Positions 1 to 10,991 of a stretch of 47,198 nucleotides of DNA are shown here, one piece after another. The translations under genes and the position numbers were made by a program. The number at the start of each line of letters is the position of its first letter. Position 1 is the stretch's first letter. Source of the DNA: an uncultured Massilia sp. (GTDB lineage Bacteria > Pseudomonadota > Gammaproteobacteria > Burkholderiales > Burkholderiaceae); assembly GCA_946481275.1 (NCBI GenBank), contig CAMLMV010000052.1:1-47198 (forward strand). The letters are read 5' to 3'. The notes under the pieces were generated by a model. It had not been told where the DNA came from. It saw only the letters and a program-made list of their open reading frames with translations, and did no database searches.

Positions 1-418
<418 letters not shown>

Positions 419-481
419 ATGCGTTTTCAACAGTAAATGTTGCGTGATGGGCGGAAGAGCTCGAGACTTTCGACTTCCGGA

Positions 482-497
482 ACCCACTAGTATAGCA
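482..497 (-). promoter_or_regulatory. Candidate extended -10 promoter for typA
   Basis: On the minus strand the sequence TGCTATACT (hexamer TATACT at 489-494, preceded by TGn) fits an extended -10 element; transcription would start near 482, about 64 nt before the typA ATG. No good -35 hexamer lies 16-18 nt upstream, which extended -10 promoters tolerate. Sequence-only prediction. Confidence 0.4.
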
Positions 498-571
498 TGC
501 TTACAGGCCTCTGCTGCACCGCAACGGCCTGCTTCACGAGAATAACGGCGAATTGTTGAACGACGATGACG

Positions 572-1117
572 TCAGGTACGCAATGCCCAGGCGGCGCTGA
601 GCCACAGGATGAGTCCGGCACCGAGGAAACCCACCGGCGCCGTCGGGCCGCCGGCCAGCAGCGGATACAGCGCGGCGAACGCGACCATGGCCAGTCCCGT
701 CACGTAATGCGGCGGATTCTTGAAGACATGGGCCAGCGGCAAGAAGTGCAGGCCGATGATGGCGATGGCCATCGGAATGATCCAGGCGCCTTTGCCGAGG
801 TGGATCAGCACCTGCGCGAGGATGAAGATGGCGGTCCATTGCGCCGCGTTCACGATGTTGAAGACGCGTTTCATGCGGCGCCGCTCCGGCGTGTCCTGCG
901 CGTGTGCCAGCGCGGGCGCGTAGCGGCGGTAGCGGCGCCAGGCGACGGCCAGCAGCGCCAGGGCCAGTACGGCGATGCCGGCGACTGCCGGGACGCCCTC
1001 GTGAGCTTGCGTCGCCCAGCCTTCCAGCCAGACGGCGCCGAAGACGAAAAAGAACATGGCGCCGGTGGCCCGGCCGGCCAGTTGCGCTTCGGTGCGAAGG
1101 GAGTCGGTCGCTTGCAT
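572..1117 (-). CDS. Small integral membrane protein of unknown function
   Basis: A 181-residue hydrophobic protein that I do not recognise. It has about five predicted membrane segments (for example GAMFFFVFGAVWLEGWA, VAGIAVLALALLAVAW, WTAIFILAQVLIHLG, WIIPMAIAIIGLHFLPLAHV and a C-terminal segment) and a basic cytoplasmic loop RRMKR. I chose the ATG at 1117; an in-frame TTG at 1135 would add six residues but overlaps the hairpin after truB. The gene follows truB by 39 nt on the same strand and may be read as the last gene of the rimP-truB transcript. No catalytic motif is visible. Confidence 0.7.
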   Translation of the reverse strand: MQATDSLRTEAQLAGRATGAMFFFVFGAVWLEGWATQAHEGVPAVAGIAVLALALLAVAWRRYRRYAPALAHAQDTPERRRMKRVFNIVNAAQWTAIFILAQVLIHLGKGAWIIPMAIAIIGLHFLPLAHVFKNPPHYVTGLAMVAFAALYPLLAGGPTAPVGFLGAGLILWLSAAWALRT

Positions 1118-1155
1118 CGCTTGATTCTGGCGCAATGTTGACGCCAGAGCAAGCG
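1118..1155 (-). other. Intercistronic hairpin between truB and the membrane-protein gene
   Basis: Two nested perfect arms, CGCTTG (1118-1123) with CAAGCG (1150-1155) and CTGGCG (1127-1132) with CGCCAG (1142-1147), form a 12-bp stem just after the truB stop codon and directly before the next ATG. There is no U-run, so it looks more like an mRNA 3'-end stabiliser or a fold that hides the downstream ribosome site than a strong terminator. Confidence 0.5.
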
Positions 1156-1156
1156 G

Positions 1157-2080
1157 TTAACCTTGCGGCCGCGCGATCAGCCGTTCCGGCGCCAGCACGC
1201 CCCAGTCCTGCAGGATCGCCGTGCCCAGCAGTTTATCGTCGTGGTACACGCGCACCCTGCCGGGAGTCTCCGGCAGCGTCACCGGCTCGCGGTTCAGCGC
1301 GAGGCGCTGGCCGTTGAGGAAGCGCGCGGCCAGCTCGGGCGTGAGCTCGACGCGCGGGAAGCTCGACAGCAGCGCGTCGACGGGGGCCAGCAGCGACAGC
1401 GGATTGTCGTGCGCCTGCAACTGTTCCAGCGTGACCATGCCATCGACCGTCAGCGCGCCGACCTGGATCCGGCGCAGCGCATTCAGGTGCGCGCCGCAGC
1501 CGAGTTCGGCGCCGATGTCCTCGCCCAGCACGCGCACGTACGTGCCCTTGCTGCACGTGACGCGGATGGTGAGCATCGGCGCGTCGTACGCGAGCATCTC
1601 GAGCTTGTGGATCGTCACGGGGCGGGCTTCGCGTTCCAGCGTGATCCCTTCGCGCGCATATTCGTACAACGCCTTGCCGTCGCGCTTCAGGGCCGAGTAC
1701 ATCGGCGGGATCTGCAGGATGGGACCGCGGAACTTCGCCAGCGCCGCTTCGATCTGTTCGACCGTGACGTTCACGGGACGCGTCTCGACGGCCTCGCCTT
1801 CGGTATCGCCCGTGGTCGTCGTGATGCCCAGGTGGACGACGGCGTCATACGTCTTGTCCGCTTCCAGCAGGTCCTGCGAGAACTTGGTCGCCTCGCCGAA
1901 GCACAGCGGCAGCAGGCCGGTGGCGAACGGGTCCAGCGTGCCGGTGTGGCCGGCCTTCTTCGCGTTGACGACGCGTTTCGCCTTGATCAGCGCATCGTTC
2001 GACGACAGGCCGACGGGCTTGTCGATGAGGAGCACCCCGTCGACGAGGTCGCGGGGCTTTTTCGGCGGACGTGCGTTCAC
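1157..2080 (-). CDS. truB: tRNA pseudouridine(55) synthase TruB
   Basis: Isomerises U55 in the T-loop of elongator tRNAs and also acts as a tRNA folding chaperone. The 307-residue protein carries the TruB signature [19 protein letters not shown] near residues 44-62, whose Asp is the catalytic nucleophile, preceded by [15 protein letters not shown]; the C-terminus has a small PUA-like extension. It starts with GTG, whose bases overlap the rbfA stop (GTGA), implying translational coupling. The rbfA-truB pairing at the end of the nusA-infB operon is the usual proteobacterial order. A hairpin follows the stop codon. Confidence 0.97.
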   Translation of the reverse strand: MNARPPKKPRDLVDGVLLIDKPVGLSSNDALIKAKRVVNAKKAGHTGTLDPFATGLLPLCFGEATKFSQDLLEADKTYDAVVHLGITTTTGDTEGEAVETRPVNVTVEQIEAALAKFRGPILQIPPMYSALKRDGKALYEYAREGITLEREARPVTIHKLEMLAYDAPMLTIRVTCSKGTYVRVLGEDIGAELGCGAHLNALRRIQVGALTVDGMVTLEQLQAHDNPLSLLAPVDALLSSFPRVELTPELAARFLNGQRLALNREPVTLPETPGRVRVYHDDKLLGTAILQDWGVLAPERLIARPQG

Positions 2081-2478
2081 TCGGCTTCCGTGCCTTCTTC
2101 ATCGTCTTTGGCCCGCGTCGCGTTCGCCTGGTCGATCAGCGCCGACATCGCGAGGCCGCGGCTGGTCGACGTGTCGTGCACGAAATGCAGCTGCGGCAGC
2201 GTGTGGATGTGCAGGCGCTTGCCGAGCAGGTTGCGCAGGTAGCCGGACGCCTTGGTCAGGCCCTCCAGGGTCTGCTTGATCTCTTCCGGGCTGTCCTTGA
2301 GCAGCGTGAAATAGATCTTCGCGTGCGCGTAGTCCGGGGTCAGCTTGACCTCGCTGATGGTGACCATGCCGACGCGCGGATCCTTCAGTTCGAAGGCGAT
2401 CAGTTCCGACAGGTCCTTCTGGATCTGGTCGGCGACGCGCAAACCGCGCTGGGGGATGCTTTTGCTATGTTTTGCCAT
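2077..2478 (-). CDS. rbfA: 30S ribosome-binding factor A
   Basis: Small KH-fold protein that binds the 30S subunit and helps mature the 5' end of 16S rRNA; a cold-shock gene in E. coli. The 133-residue sequence has the family features [14 protein letters not shown], a DPRVG motif (about residues 33-37) and an acidic C-terminus. Its stop codon overlaps the truB start. The start codon lies only 16 nt downstream of the U-run of a strong terminator-like hairpin, so expression must depend on read-through from infB. No strong Shine-Dalgarno sequence precedes the ATG. Confidence 0.96.
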   Translation of the reverse strand: MAKHSKSIPQRGLRVADQIQKDLSELIAFELKDPRVGMVTISEVKLTPDYAHAKIYFTLLKDSPEEIKQTLEGLTKASGYLRNLLGKRLHIHTLPQLHFVHDTSTSRGLAMSALIDQANATRAKDDEEGTEAE

Positions 2479-2494
2479 GTTATTGACTGCTTAT

Positions 2495-2546
2495 AAAAAA
2501 CTTGGGGCCAGCGGCCCGCGCCACGGCGCAGGCTTGCCAGCCCCAA
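2495..2546 (-). terminator. Terminator-like hairpin between infB and rbfA
   Basis: On the minus strand TTGGGGCTGGC pairs with GCTGGCCCCAA (11 bp with two G-U pairs; outer perfect arms 2540-2546 and 2502-2508). An inner GC-rich stem extends it, and G then six U follow (2495-2500). This is the pattern of an intrinsic terminator, yet it lies inside the operon with only 16 nt left before rbfA. That suggests a leaky or regulated terminator rather than an operon end. Confidence 0.7.
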
Positions 2547-2574
2547 TGCTACTCCTTAATGAAGGAGCGTCCGA

Positions 2575-5463
2575 TTACAGCGTACGCGCCACTTCCTGAA
2601 CTTCGAAGACTTCCAGCGTGTCGCCCACCTGGATCTCGTTGTAGTTCTTCAGCGACAGACCGCACTCCAGACCGGCGCGCACTTCCTTCGCATCGTCCTT
2701 GAAGCGCTTGAGCGAGTCGATCTCGCCCGTCCACACGACGATGTTGTTGCGCAGCAGGCGGACCGACGAGGTACGCTTGACGACGCCGTCCGTGACCAGG
2801 CAGCCCGCGATCGCGCCGACTTTCGACACGAGGATGACCTGGCGGATTTCCACCTGGCCAGTGACGTGCTCGCGCTTCTCCGGCGCCAGCATGCCCGACA
2901 GTGCCGTCTTGATCTCGTCGATCGCATCGTAAATGATGCTGTAGTAACGGATGTCGACGCCGTTCGTCTCGGCCAGCTTGCGCGCCTGGGCGTCGGCACG
3001 GGCGTTGAAGCCGATGATGACTGCCTTCGACGCGGTCGCCAGGTTGACGTCCGACTCGGTGATGCCGCCGACGGCCGCGTGCACGATCTGCACACGCACT
3101 TCCGACGTCGACAGCTTCTGCAGCGAGCCGACCAGCGCTTCCTGCGAACCCTGCACGTCCGTCTTGATGATGAGCGGCAGGTTCTTGACTTCGCCTTCGG
3201 CCATCTGGTCGAACATGTTTTCCAGCTTCGCTGCCTGCTGCTTGGCCAGCTTCACGTCGCGGAACTTACCTTGACGGAACAGTGCGATCTCGCGCGCCTT
3301 GCGCTCGTCCGCCATGACCATGACTTCCTCGCCGGCGCTCGGCACTTCGGTCAGGCCCTGGATCTCGACCGGGAAGGACGGACCCGCTTCGGTCACCGAC
3401 TTGCCGTTCTCGTCCAGCATCGCACGGACGCGGCCGAAGGACGAACCCGCCAGCACGACGTCGCCGCGCTTCAGGGTGCCGGACTGCACCAGGATCGTCG
3501 CGACCGGGCCGCGGCCCTTGTCCAGACGGGCTTCGACCACCAGGCCACGGGCCAGCGATTCCACCGGCGCCTTCAGTTCCAGCACTTCGGCCTGCAGCAG
3601 CACCTGCTCCAGCAAGTCGTCGATGCCCTGGCCGGTCTTGGCCGACACCGGGACGAACGGCGAATCGCCGCCGTATTCTTCCGGCACGACGCCTTCCGCG
3701 ACCAGTTCCTGCGTCACGCGGTCGGTGTTGGCGCCCTGCTTGTCGATCTTGTTGATCGCCACGACGAGGGGCACGCCGGCCGCTTTCGCGTGGGCGATCG
3801 CTTCCTTCGTCTGCGGCATCACGCCGTCGTCCGCCGCCACCACGAGGATGACGATGTCGGTTGCCTTGGCACCGCGGGCACGCATTGCCGTGAAGGCCTC
3901 GTGACCCGGGGTATCCAGGAAGGTGACCATGCCGCGCGGGGTGTCCACGTGGTATGCACCGATGTGCTGGGTAATGCCGCCGGCTTCGCCAGCAGCCACT
4001 TTCGCACGGCGGATGTAGTCCAGCAGCGACGTTTTACCGTGGTCGACGTGGCCCATGACGGTCACGACCGGTGCACGCGGCTTGGCTTCGAACTCGGCGT
4101 GCTCGCCCTGGTCGGCCAGCAGCGCTTCCGGATCGTCCTCGGCGGCGGCGAAGGCCTTATGGCCCATCTCTTCCACCACGATCATCGCGGTTTCCTGGTC
4201 CAGCACCTGGTTGATGGTGCACATCTGGCCCAGCTTCATCAGCTGCTTGATGACCTCGGATGCCTTGACGGACATCTTGTGCGCCAGTTCGGCCACGGTG
4301 ATGGTCTCCGGCACGTAGACATCCTTGACGATGGCTTCGGTCGGGGCCTGGAAGTTCGATTCGCGATCGTCGTGACCGCCACGACGGCCGCCACGGCCGC
4401 CGCCCGCACGCCAGCCGTCACGGCCGGTCGGCGCCGCGTTGCCGCGCCCCTTCGTACCGCCGCTCGGACCGCCGCGCTTCTTGTCGTCCGACCAGGTCGA
4501 GGCCACGTTGGCCGACTTGATCGATTTCTTGTCGCCCGGCTTGGCACGGCCGCCCGCGCCCTCGGCAGGCTTGGCTTCGGCCGGTTTCGCCGTCGTCGCC
4601 GGCTTGTGCAGCGTGCTCGGTTCGGCCGCTTTCGGCTTCGCAGCCGGCACCACTTCCGGTGCCTTGATCACGCGGCGCGGCTGGGCCATCATCGCCTTGA
4701 TCTGGGCGACTTCATCGGCCACGGCCTTGCGTGCGCGCTCGGTGGCGGCAGCGCGTTCGGCGGCTTCCTTCGCGGCCTCTTCGGCCTTGCGCTTGGCATC
4801 CTCGGCAGCAGCCTTCTTGGCTTCTTCCGCAGCGGCGCGCTTCGCTTCCTCGGCGGCGCTCGCAGCGCCGGCCGACGCCTGCGAGGCTTTCTGCGCCTCG
4901 TTGGCACGCGCTGCCTCGGCTTCCGCGGCTTCGCGCCTGGTGCGCTCTTCCGCGTCGCGCTTGGCCTGCTCTTCGGCCGCCCTGGCCTGCTCGGCCTTTT
5001 CGGATTCGAGCTTGGCCAGGCGTTCCTGCTTCTCGCGCAGTTCCGCTTCCTGACGCGCGATCAGCTCTGCCTGACGGCGCGCTTCTTCATCGCGGCGTGC
5101 CTGTTCGGCAGCGTCGACGACCGGCGACTGCTGGGCAGCCGCTTTCGGCGTGACGAGATCGTCACGCTGCACGAAAGTACGCTTCTTGCGCACTTCCACC
5201 TGGATCGTGCGCGACTTGCCACTGGCGTCAGCCTGCTTGATCTCGGAGGTTTCCTTGCGGGTCACCGTGATCTTCTTCTTTTCGCCCGATTCGGCGGCAC
5301 CGTGGGTACGGCGCAGATGGTTCAGCAGCTTATCCTTATCATCCTTGGACAAGGGATCTGACGTCGAACTTTTCTCGACGCCGGCAGAACGCAGCTGCGT
5401 CAGCAGCAAATCTGCAGGCATCTTCAGTTCGGTGGCAAATTGGGCTACGTTGTTACTCGCCAT
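2575..5463 (-). CDS. infB: Translation initiation factor IF-2
   Basis: GTPase that places initiator fMet-tRNA on the 30S subunit and promotes 70S joining. In the 962-residue protein an IF2_N domain occupies residues 1-50. A long charged Ala/Lys/Glu linker follows (about 100-250, coiled-coil-like), then a Gly/Arg-rich stretch (about 335-370), a second IF2_N-like region (about 381-435), and the G domain from about 465 with [20 protein letters not shown] and SAK. The C-terminal beta-barrel and fMet-tRNA-binding domains close the chain. Length and order match betaproteobacterial IF-2. It lies about 100 nt after nusA; hairpins flank it on both sides. Confidence 0.98.
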   Translation of the reverse strand: MASNNVAQFATELKMPADLLLTQLRSAGVEKSSTSDPLSKDDKDKLLNHLRRTHGAAESGEKKKITVTRKETSEIKQADASGKSRTIQVEVRKKRTFVQRDDLVTPKAAAQQSPVVDAAEQARRDEEARRQAELIARQEAELREKQERLAKLESEKAEQARAAEEQAKRDAEERTRREAAEAEAARANEAQKASQASAGAASAAEEAKRAAAEEAKKAAAEDAKRKAEEAAKEAAERAAATERARKAVADEVAQIKAMMAQPRRVIKAPEVVPAAKPKAAEPSTLHKPATTAKPAEAKPAEGAGGRAKPGDKKSIKSANVASTWSDDKKRGGPSGGTKGRGNAAPTGRDGWRAGGGRGGRRGGHDDRESNFQAPTEAIVKDVYVPETITVAELAHKMSVKASEVIKQLMKLGQMCTINQVLDQETAMIVVEEMGHKAFAAAEDDPEALLADQGEHAEFEAKPRAPVVTVMGHVDHGKTSLLDYIRRAKVAAGEAGGITQHIGAYHVDTPRGMVTFLDTPGHEAFTAMRARGAKATDIVILVVAADDGVMPQTKEAIAHAKAAGVPLVVAINKIDKQGANTDRVTQELVAEGVVPEEYGGDSPFVPVSAKTGQGIDDLLEQVLLQAEVLELKAPVESLARGLVVEARLDKGRGPVATILVQSGTLKRGDVVLAGSSFGRVRAMLDENGKSVTEAGPSFPVEIQGLTEVPSAGEEVMVMADERKAREIALFRQGKFRDVKLAKQQAAKLENMFDQMAEGEVKNLPLIIKTDVQGSQEALVGSLQKLSTSEVRVQIVHAAVGGITESDVNLATASKAVIIGFNARADAQARKLAETNGVDIRYYSIIYDAIDEIKTALSGMLAPEKREHVTGQVEIRQVILVSKVGAIAGCLVTDGVVKRTSSVRLLRNNIVVWTGEIDSLKRFKDDAKEVRAGLECGLSLKNYNEIQVGDTLEVFEVQEVARTL

Positions 5464-5520
5464 TCAGTCCTCTTTTCTATGTGTCGCGAGATGATAAAGA
5501 AATTTGCTAGCTTAATAAAG

Positions 5521-5558
5521 CGCGAAGACCGGAAAGCAATGTGCTCCGGTCTGTCGCG
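5521..5558 (-). other. Hairpin in the nusA-infB gap
   Basis: The arms 5521-5533 and 5545-5558 pair over 13 bp with one bulged C and an 11-nt loop. On the minus strand the stem is followed by CTTTATTAAG, a poor U-run. It starts 7 nt after the nusA stop codon and could be a weak terminator, an RNase-processing site or a 3'-stabilising hairpin. Confidence 0.55.
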
Positions 5559-5564
5559 TCTCAT

Positions 5565-7627
<2,063 letters not shown>

Positions 7628-7659
7628 GGTCCGGTGCCGGACCCCTAAAACGATTCAAC

Positions 7660-7684
7660 AAAAAAAAAATGGGCAACTGCCCAT
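7660..7684 (-). terminator. Intrinsic terminator/attenuator upstream of rimP
   Basis: On the minus strand ATGGGC, a four-base loop, then GCCCAT, followed directly by a run of ten T. It lies between the rimP promoter and the rimP start, so it can stop operon transcription before the first gene. It would also catch any read-through from rluB upstream. Confidence 0.75.
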
Positions 7685-7744
7685 CTTTTGTATTCCCAAC
7701 TGGAGCTTGTTCGCCAAAACAATATTGGGAAGCACTCGGGTTAG
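7660..7744 (-). ncRNA. rimP-operon leader RNA ending in an intrinsic terminator
   Basis: From the predicted start near 7744 the minus-strand transcript would form a 7-bp stem TTCCCAA (7725-7731) with TTGGGAA (7693-7699) that encloses a small TTGTT/AACAA hairpin. A terminator hairpin then follows at 7669-7684, ending in ten U (7660-7669). This makes an 80-90 nt structured leader before rimP. A putative attenuator called the rimP leader is described in gammaproteobacteria; whether this is its homologue I cannot tell. Prediction from pairing only. Confidence 0.55.
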
Positions 7745-7750
7745 ACACGC

Positions 7751-7779
7751 ATTATAACCCGATACAGGGGCAGCCGCAA
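7751..7779 (-). promoter_or_regulatory. Sigma-70 promoter of the rimP-nusA-infB operon
   Basis: Minus strand: -35 TTGCGG (7774-7779), 17-nt spacer, perfect -10 TATAAT (7751-7756). Start predicted near 7744, about 117 nt upstream of the rimP ATG. It is one of the best promoter matches in the window, and its position suits the whole operon. Confidence 0.75.
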
Positions 7780-7864
7780 TCGCCGCACTGCAAAATGAAC
7801 AGCTATGCAACAGTTTACTCCAATGGAGAACACGGCGCTGCGAGCGGTTCATTTTCGCGCGGCA

Positions 7865-7909
7865 CGTTCGGCCAAATTTGAGGCTGGGGGCCTCAAATTT
7901 GGCCGAACG
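7865..7909 (-). terminator. Perfect 20-bp hairpin directly after rluB
   Basis: The arms 7865-7884 and 7890-7909 are exactly complementary over 20 bp with a 5-nt loop, and the stem starts 5 nt after the rluB stop codon. No U-run follows on either strand. Position suggests an mRNA-stabilising or Rho-assisted 3' end for scpB-rluB; the stem length is unusual for a plain terminator. Confidence 0.6.
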
Positions 7910-7914
7910 AAACC

Positions 7915-9915
7915 TCAGCCGCGGCGGCCGCGGCGCGGCATGCCGTGGTCGCTCACGCGCGGCCCCTGGCTGCGGCGGTTCTGGCCGGCGCCGGCGAAGC
8001 CGAACGTCGTCTGCAGCGGATCCGGCTGGCGCGGGCCCTTGGTGCCGCCACCGCCGCCACCACCACTACCCCGCGGCTGGTTGTTGCCACGCGGCTGGTT
8101 GCTGCCGCGTGCCTGGCCACCGCCGAAGCCGCGTCCACCCTGGCCCTGGCCCTGCCCCTGGCCGCCACGGCCACCCAGGATGCCGCCCTCTTCGCGGCCC
8201 GTGCCGACACGCACCACCGGCGGGCCGAACGGATCCACGTTGCGGTTGGCGTCGGCACGGTCGATGCGGTTGCCGTTCGAGCGGAGATCGTCGTTGCCGC
8301 GGCCCTTGGGACCGCCCTGCGCCTTGCCCTGCCCCTTGCCGCCGGCAGCGCCCTTGCTGCTCTGGCCGCCGCCCTTCTTCTCGATGCCGAAAGCGTCGAG
8401 GAAGTTGCGCACGTCGTTTTCTTCCAGCTCTTCCCAGCGGCCGCGCTTGAGGCCCGACGGCAGGGTCATGGCGCCGTAGCGCGTACGGATCAGGCGCGAG
8501 ACGGTGAGACCCACCGCCTCGAACATGCGGCGCACCTCGCGGTTGCGGCCTTCGCCGATCACCACGCGGTACCAGCGGTTGACACCTTCGCCGCCGCCAT
8601 CGGCGATCTTGGTGAACGAGGCCGTGCCGTCGTCCAGCTCGACGCCGGCCAGCAGCTTCTGGCGCATGCCCTCTTCCAGCTCGCCCAGCGTACGCACGGC
8701 GTATTCGCGGTCGATGTTGTAGCGCGGGTGCATCAGGCGGTTCGCGAGGTCGCCGGAATTCGTGAACAGCAGCAGGCCCTCGGTGTTGAAGTCGAGGCGG
8801 CCCACGGCCAGCCACTTGCCGGTCTTCATGGTCGGCAGGCGGTCGAACACGGACGGACGGCCTTCCGGATCGTCGTGGCTGACGATCTCGCCGGCCGGCT
8901 TGTGATACACCAGCACCCGCGGCGGCTTGTTGCTGGGGCGGCGCTGGATCAGCTTGCCGTTGATGCGCACGGCATCGGTCGGCAGGATGCGCTGGCCGAT
9001 GTGGGCCGGCTCGCCGTTCACCGACACGCGGCCGGCGATGATCAGCTCTTCCATGTCGCGGCGCGAACCGAGGCCCGCTTCCGCCAGCACCTTGTGCAGC
9101 TTCGGTGCGTCGTCCTCGGCCGTCAGGTCGCGGCGCGCCTTCGTCGGCTGCGACTGGCCGCGGCCGCCCTCGTTGGCGTCGAATGCGTCGGACGTGACGA
9201 ACGAGAACACGGCGTCGGCATCGTTGCCCTTGCCGCCCCGGGCCGGCTTGTTGCCGGGCCTGGCGTTCTTGCCCTTGCCCTGCTGCTGCTTCTGGTTCTG
9301 GCCGGGCTGCTGGGCGTTCTGGCCGCCCTGCGCGTTCTGGGCCTGCTGGCCGCGCTGCTGGCCTTTCTTCTTCTGCTGCTTGCCGCCGCGCTGGTCGCGG
9401 CGCTGCTCGTTGCGGCCGGCTTCGACCGGCGCCGCCTCGGCGGCGACCGCCTCCACCGCGGGCGCTTCGGACTCGACGCGCGGCTGGCGCGGTTCGCGCT
9501 GCTGGCGCTGCTCGCGCATCTGGCGCGGGCCGCGCGGCTTGCGCTGGCTTGCGGCGTCGTCCGCCGGCGCAGGTGCGGCGACAACGGGCGCAGGGGCTGG
9601 CGCGGGCGCCGGCTCGGCCGCTGCGGGCGCTGCCTCGGCCACGGCGGCCTTGCGGGTACGCGGCTTGCGCGGCGCCGGTTCGGCGGCGGCCGGTGCGGCC
9701 ACGGCCGGGGCCGTGCCTTCGGCTGCCTCGGCCGCCTTCTGGGCCGCGGTCTTGCGCGTGCGCTTCGGTTTTTCCACGGCGTCCGGCTGCGCGCCCTCCG
9801 GTGCGGGGGCGGGTGCCGCCTCCGCCTTCGGCTTGGTGCGACGCTTCGGCTTGGCGGCCGTCTCCTGTCCTGCCTCGGCAGGGGTCGTCTCGTTCATGTC
9901 AGTTGGATTCATCAT
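7915..9915 (-). CDS. rluB: 23S rRNA pseudouridine synthase RluB with long low-complexity tails
   Basis: RsuA-family enzyme expected to make pseudouridine 2605 in 23S rRNA. In this 666-residue protein the enzyme itself spans only about residues 268-515: an S4 RNA-binding domain ([20 protein letters not shown], about 270-318) and the catalytic domain with [14 protein letters not shown] (Asp about 373) and [11 protein letters not shown]. The first 265 residues are Ala/Pro/Lys-rich, then Gln/Gly-rich; the last 150 are Gly/Arg/Gln-rich with repeated GQGQ, RGSNQ and RGNNQ units. E. coli RluB has about 290 residues. Two adjacent ATGs (9915, 9912) and one at 9897 are possible starts. It follows scpB by 33 nt. 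The assignment as RluB rather than RluE/F or RsuA rests on the scpB neighbour and domain layout. Confidence 0.9.
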   Translation of the reverse strand: MMNPTDMNETTPAEAGQETAAKPKRRTKPKAEAAPAPAPEGAQPDAVEKPKRTRKTAAQKAAEAAEGTAPAVAAPAAAEPAPRKPRTRKAAVAEAAPAAAEPAPAPAPAPVVAAPAPADDAASQRKPRGPRQMREQRQQREPRQPRVESEAPAVEAVAAEAAPVEAGRNEQRRDQRGGKQQKKKGQQRGQQAQNAQGGQNAQQPGQNQKQQQGKGKNARPGNKPARGGKGNDADAVFSFVTSDAFDANEGGRGQSQPTKARRDLTAEDDAPKLHKVLAEAGLGSRRDMEELIIAGRVSVNGEPAHIGQRILPTDAVRINGKLIQRRPSNKPPRVLVYHKPAGEIVSHDDPEGRPSVFDRLPTMKTGKWLAVGRLDFNTEGLLLFTNSGDLANRLMHPRYNIDREYAVRTLGELEEGMRQKLLAGVELDDGTASFTKIADGGGEGVNRWYRVVIGEGRNREVRRMFEAVGLTVSRLIRTRYGAMTLPSGLKRGRWEELEENDVRNFLDAFGIEKKGGGQSSKGAAGGKGQGKAQGGPKGRGNDDLRSNGNRIDRADANRNVDPFGPPVVRVGTGREEGGILGGRGGQGQGQGQGGRGFGGGQARGSNQPRGNNQPRGSGGGGGGGTKGPRQPDPLQTTFGFAGAGQNRRSQGPRVSDHGMPRRGRRG

Positions 9916-9948
9916 TCGTTTCTTGGTTTTGCTGACCTGGCGCGACGA

Positions 9949-10605
9949 TCAGTCGTTGGACGCGAGCGCTTGGTCGTGTATCGGGACTTCAACGGGTGAA
10001 GTGTCGTCAAATTGTTGCAGTGCCGCTTCCAGCGCTTCCAGGCTGCGCCCGGCGCCGATGTCGGCCACCTGCTGCAGCGGCGGCAGCTGGGACAGTGCGG
10101 CGAGCCCCAGGTCGTCGAGAAACTGCTTCGTCGTGCCCAGCAGCGCGGGGCGCCCGGGCACTTCGCGGTGGCCCACCACGTCGATCCAGCCGCGGTCTTC
10201 CAGCATCTTGATCGTCTGCGAATTCACCGCCACGCCGCGGATTTCCTCGATGTCGCCGCGCGTCACCGGCTGGCGGTAGGCGATGATCGCCAGGGTCTCC
10301 AGCGTCGCGCGCGAGTACTTCGGCGGTTTTTCCGGCGCGATCCGGTCCAGGTAAGGCTTCATTTCCGGGCGGCTCTGGAAACGCCAGCCCGATGCCAGGC
10401 TGACGATCTCGATGCCGCGATCCTGCCAATCCTGGCGCAATTCTTCGAGCAGGATCTTGATCGTATCCGACCCGACGCCGGCGCCGAGCGGTTGGCCGTC
10501 CCTGTCCACGTCGACGAACAGCTTTTTCATGGCGTGGATCGTCATCGGCTCGCGCGCGCACAGCAAGGCGGTCTCGAGGACCCTCTTGGCCTCATCAGTG
10601 TTCAT
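9949..10605 (-). CDS. scpB: Segregation and condensation protein B
   Basis: Winged-helix kleisin-associated subunit of the SMC-ScpA-ScpB condensin complex, which compacts and segregates the chromosome. The 218-residue protein contains the ScpB hallmark [20 protein letters not shown] near residues 97-116, followed by [21 protein letters not shown] and a [18 protein letters not shown] motif. It is encoded directly before rluB, a common pairing. No scpA lies in the window. The ATG at 10605 is preceded by a long geneless region. Confidence 0.95.
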   Translation of the reverse strand: MNTDEAKRVLETALLCAREPMTIHAMKKLFVDVDRDGQPLGAGVGSDTIKILLEELRQDWQDRGIEIVSLASGWRFQSRPEMKPYLDRIAPEKPPKYSRATLETLAIIAYRQPVTRGDIEEIRGVAVNSQTIKMLEDRGWIDVVGHREVPGRPALLGTTKQFLDDLGLAALSQLPPLQQVADIGAGRSLEALEAALQQFDDTSPVEVPIHDQALASND

Positions 10606-10991
10606 AACGATGTCGTCAGCGGAGTGAGCAACTCTGGATGCTAAGAATCATCAAACATAACCCCATTCCCGGCTGGCAGCTGTGCGACAGCCACCAGACT
10701 GAGACTTCATGCTGTGAAACGGGGTTCCATCGCCCGGATTGGCGTACCGGACGGGATACCGTGAGGGTTTGCGCCCTGGCACGGGGCGGCTCACCGGCAA
10801 GTGGGCCGCAAACGGTTGATTTTCAAGAGAAACGGGGCTGCCGGTACCATCGGGAGACTGGGCTCTGGAGGCGAGGCTCCTGGCGCCGGGCTAAGCGAAC
10901 GACATCGTTTCTTCCAACTGACGGCCATTGTACCCGATAAAACCGGGAAAAGAACATTGCCATGCACCGGAACGCGATGACGCGGTCGGCA
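10606..10991 (-). other. 386-bp geneless, structure-rich region between glk and scpB
   Basis: No convincing protein is encoded on either strand. A -10-like TACAAT (10927-10932, minus) could start a transcript of about 320 nt ending at scpB. Within it are strong local pairings, for example a near-perfect 9-bp stem GCGGCTCAC / GTGGGCCGC around 10785-10815, enclosed by GTTTGCG / CGCAAAC. Two related modules on the plus strand share GAAACGGGG (near 10717 and 10830) and a following CCATCG. I compared it by eye with cobalamin, FMN, TPP and glycine riboswitches, 6S, 4.5S, tmRNA and RNase P RNA, and found no match. It may be a long scpB leader or an unrecognised RNA gene. Confidence 0.4.

Noticed and set aside
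419..571. tRNA gene in the typA upstream gap
   Set aside because: No cloverleaf, T-loop consensus or CCA end could be formed on either strand.
2866..5361. Long plus-strand frame opposite infB, rich in Leu, Gly, Arg and Phe
   Set aside because: Shadow of the repetitive Ala/Lys/Glu linker and G domain of IF-2; no start signal or domain.
10638..10940. Possible 100-residue protein on the plus strand between scpB and glk
   Set aside because: No domain, no ribosome site, composition not protein-like; the region looks like structured RNA or leader instead.
10606..10991. 6S RNA, tmRNA, RNase P RNA, 4.5S RNA or a cobalamin riboswitch
   Set aside because: None of the conserved core strings of these families was found on either strand by eye.
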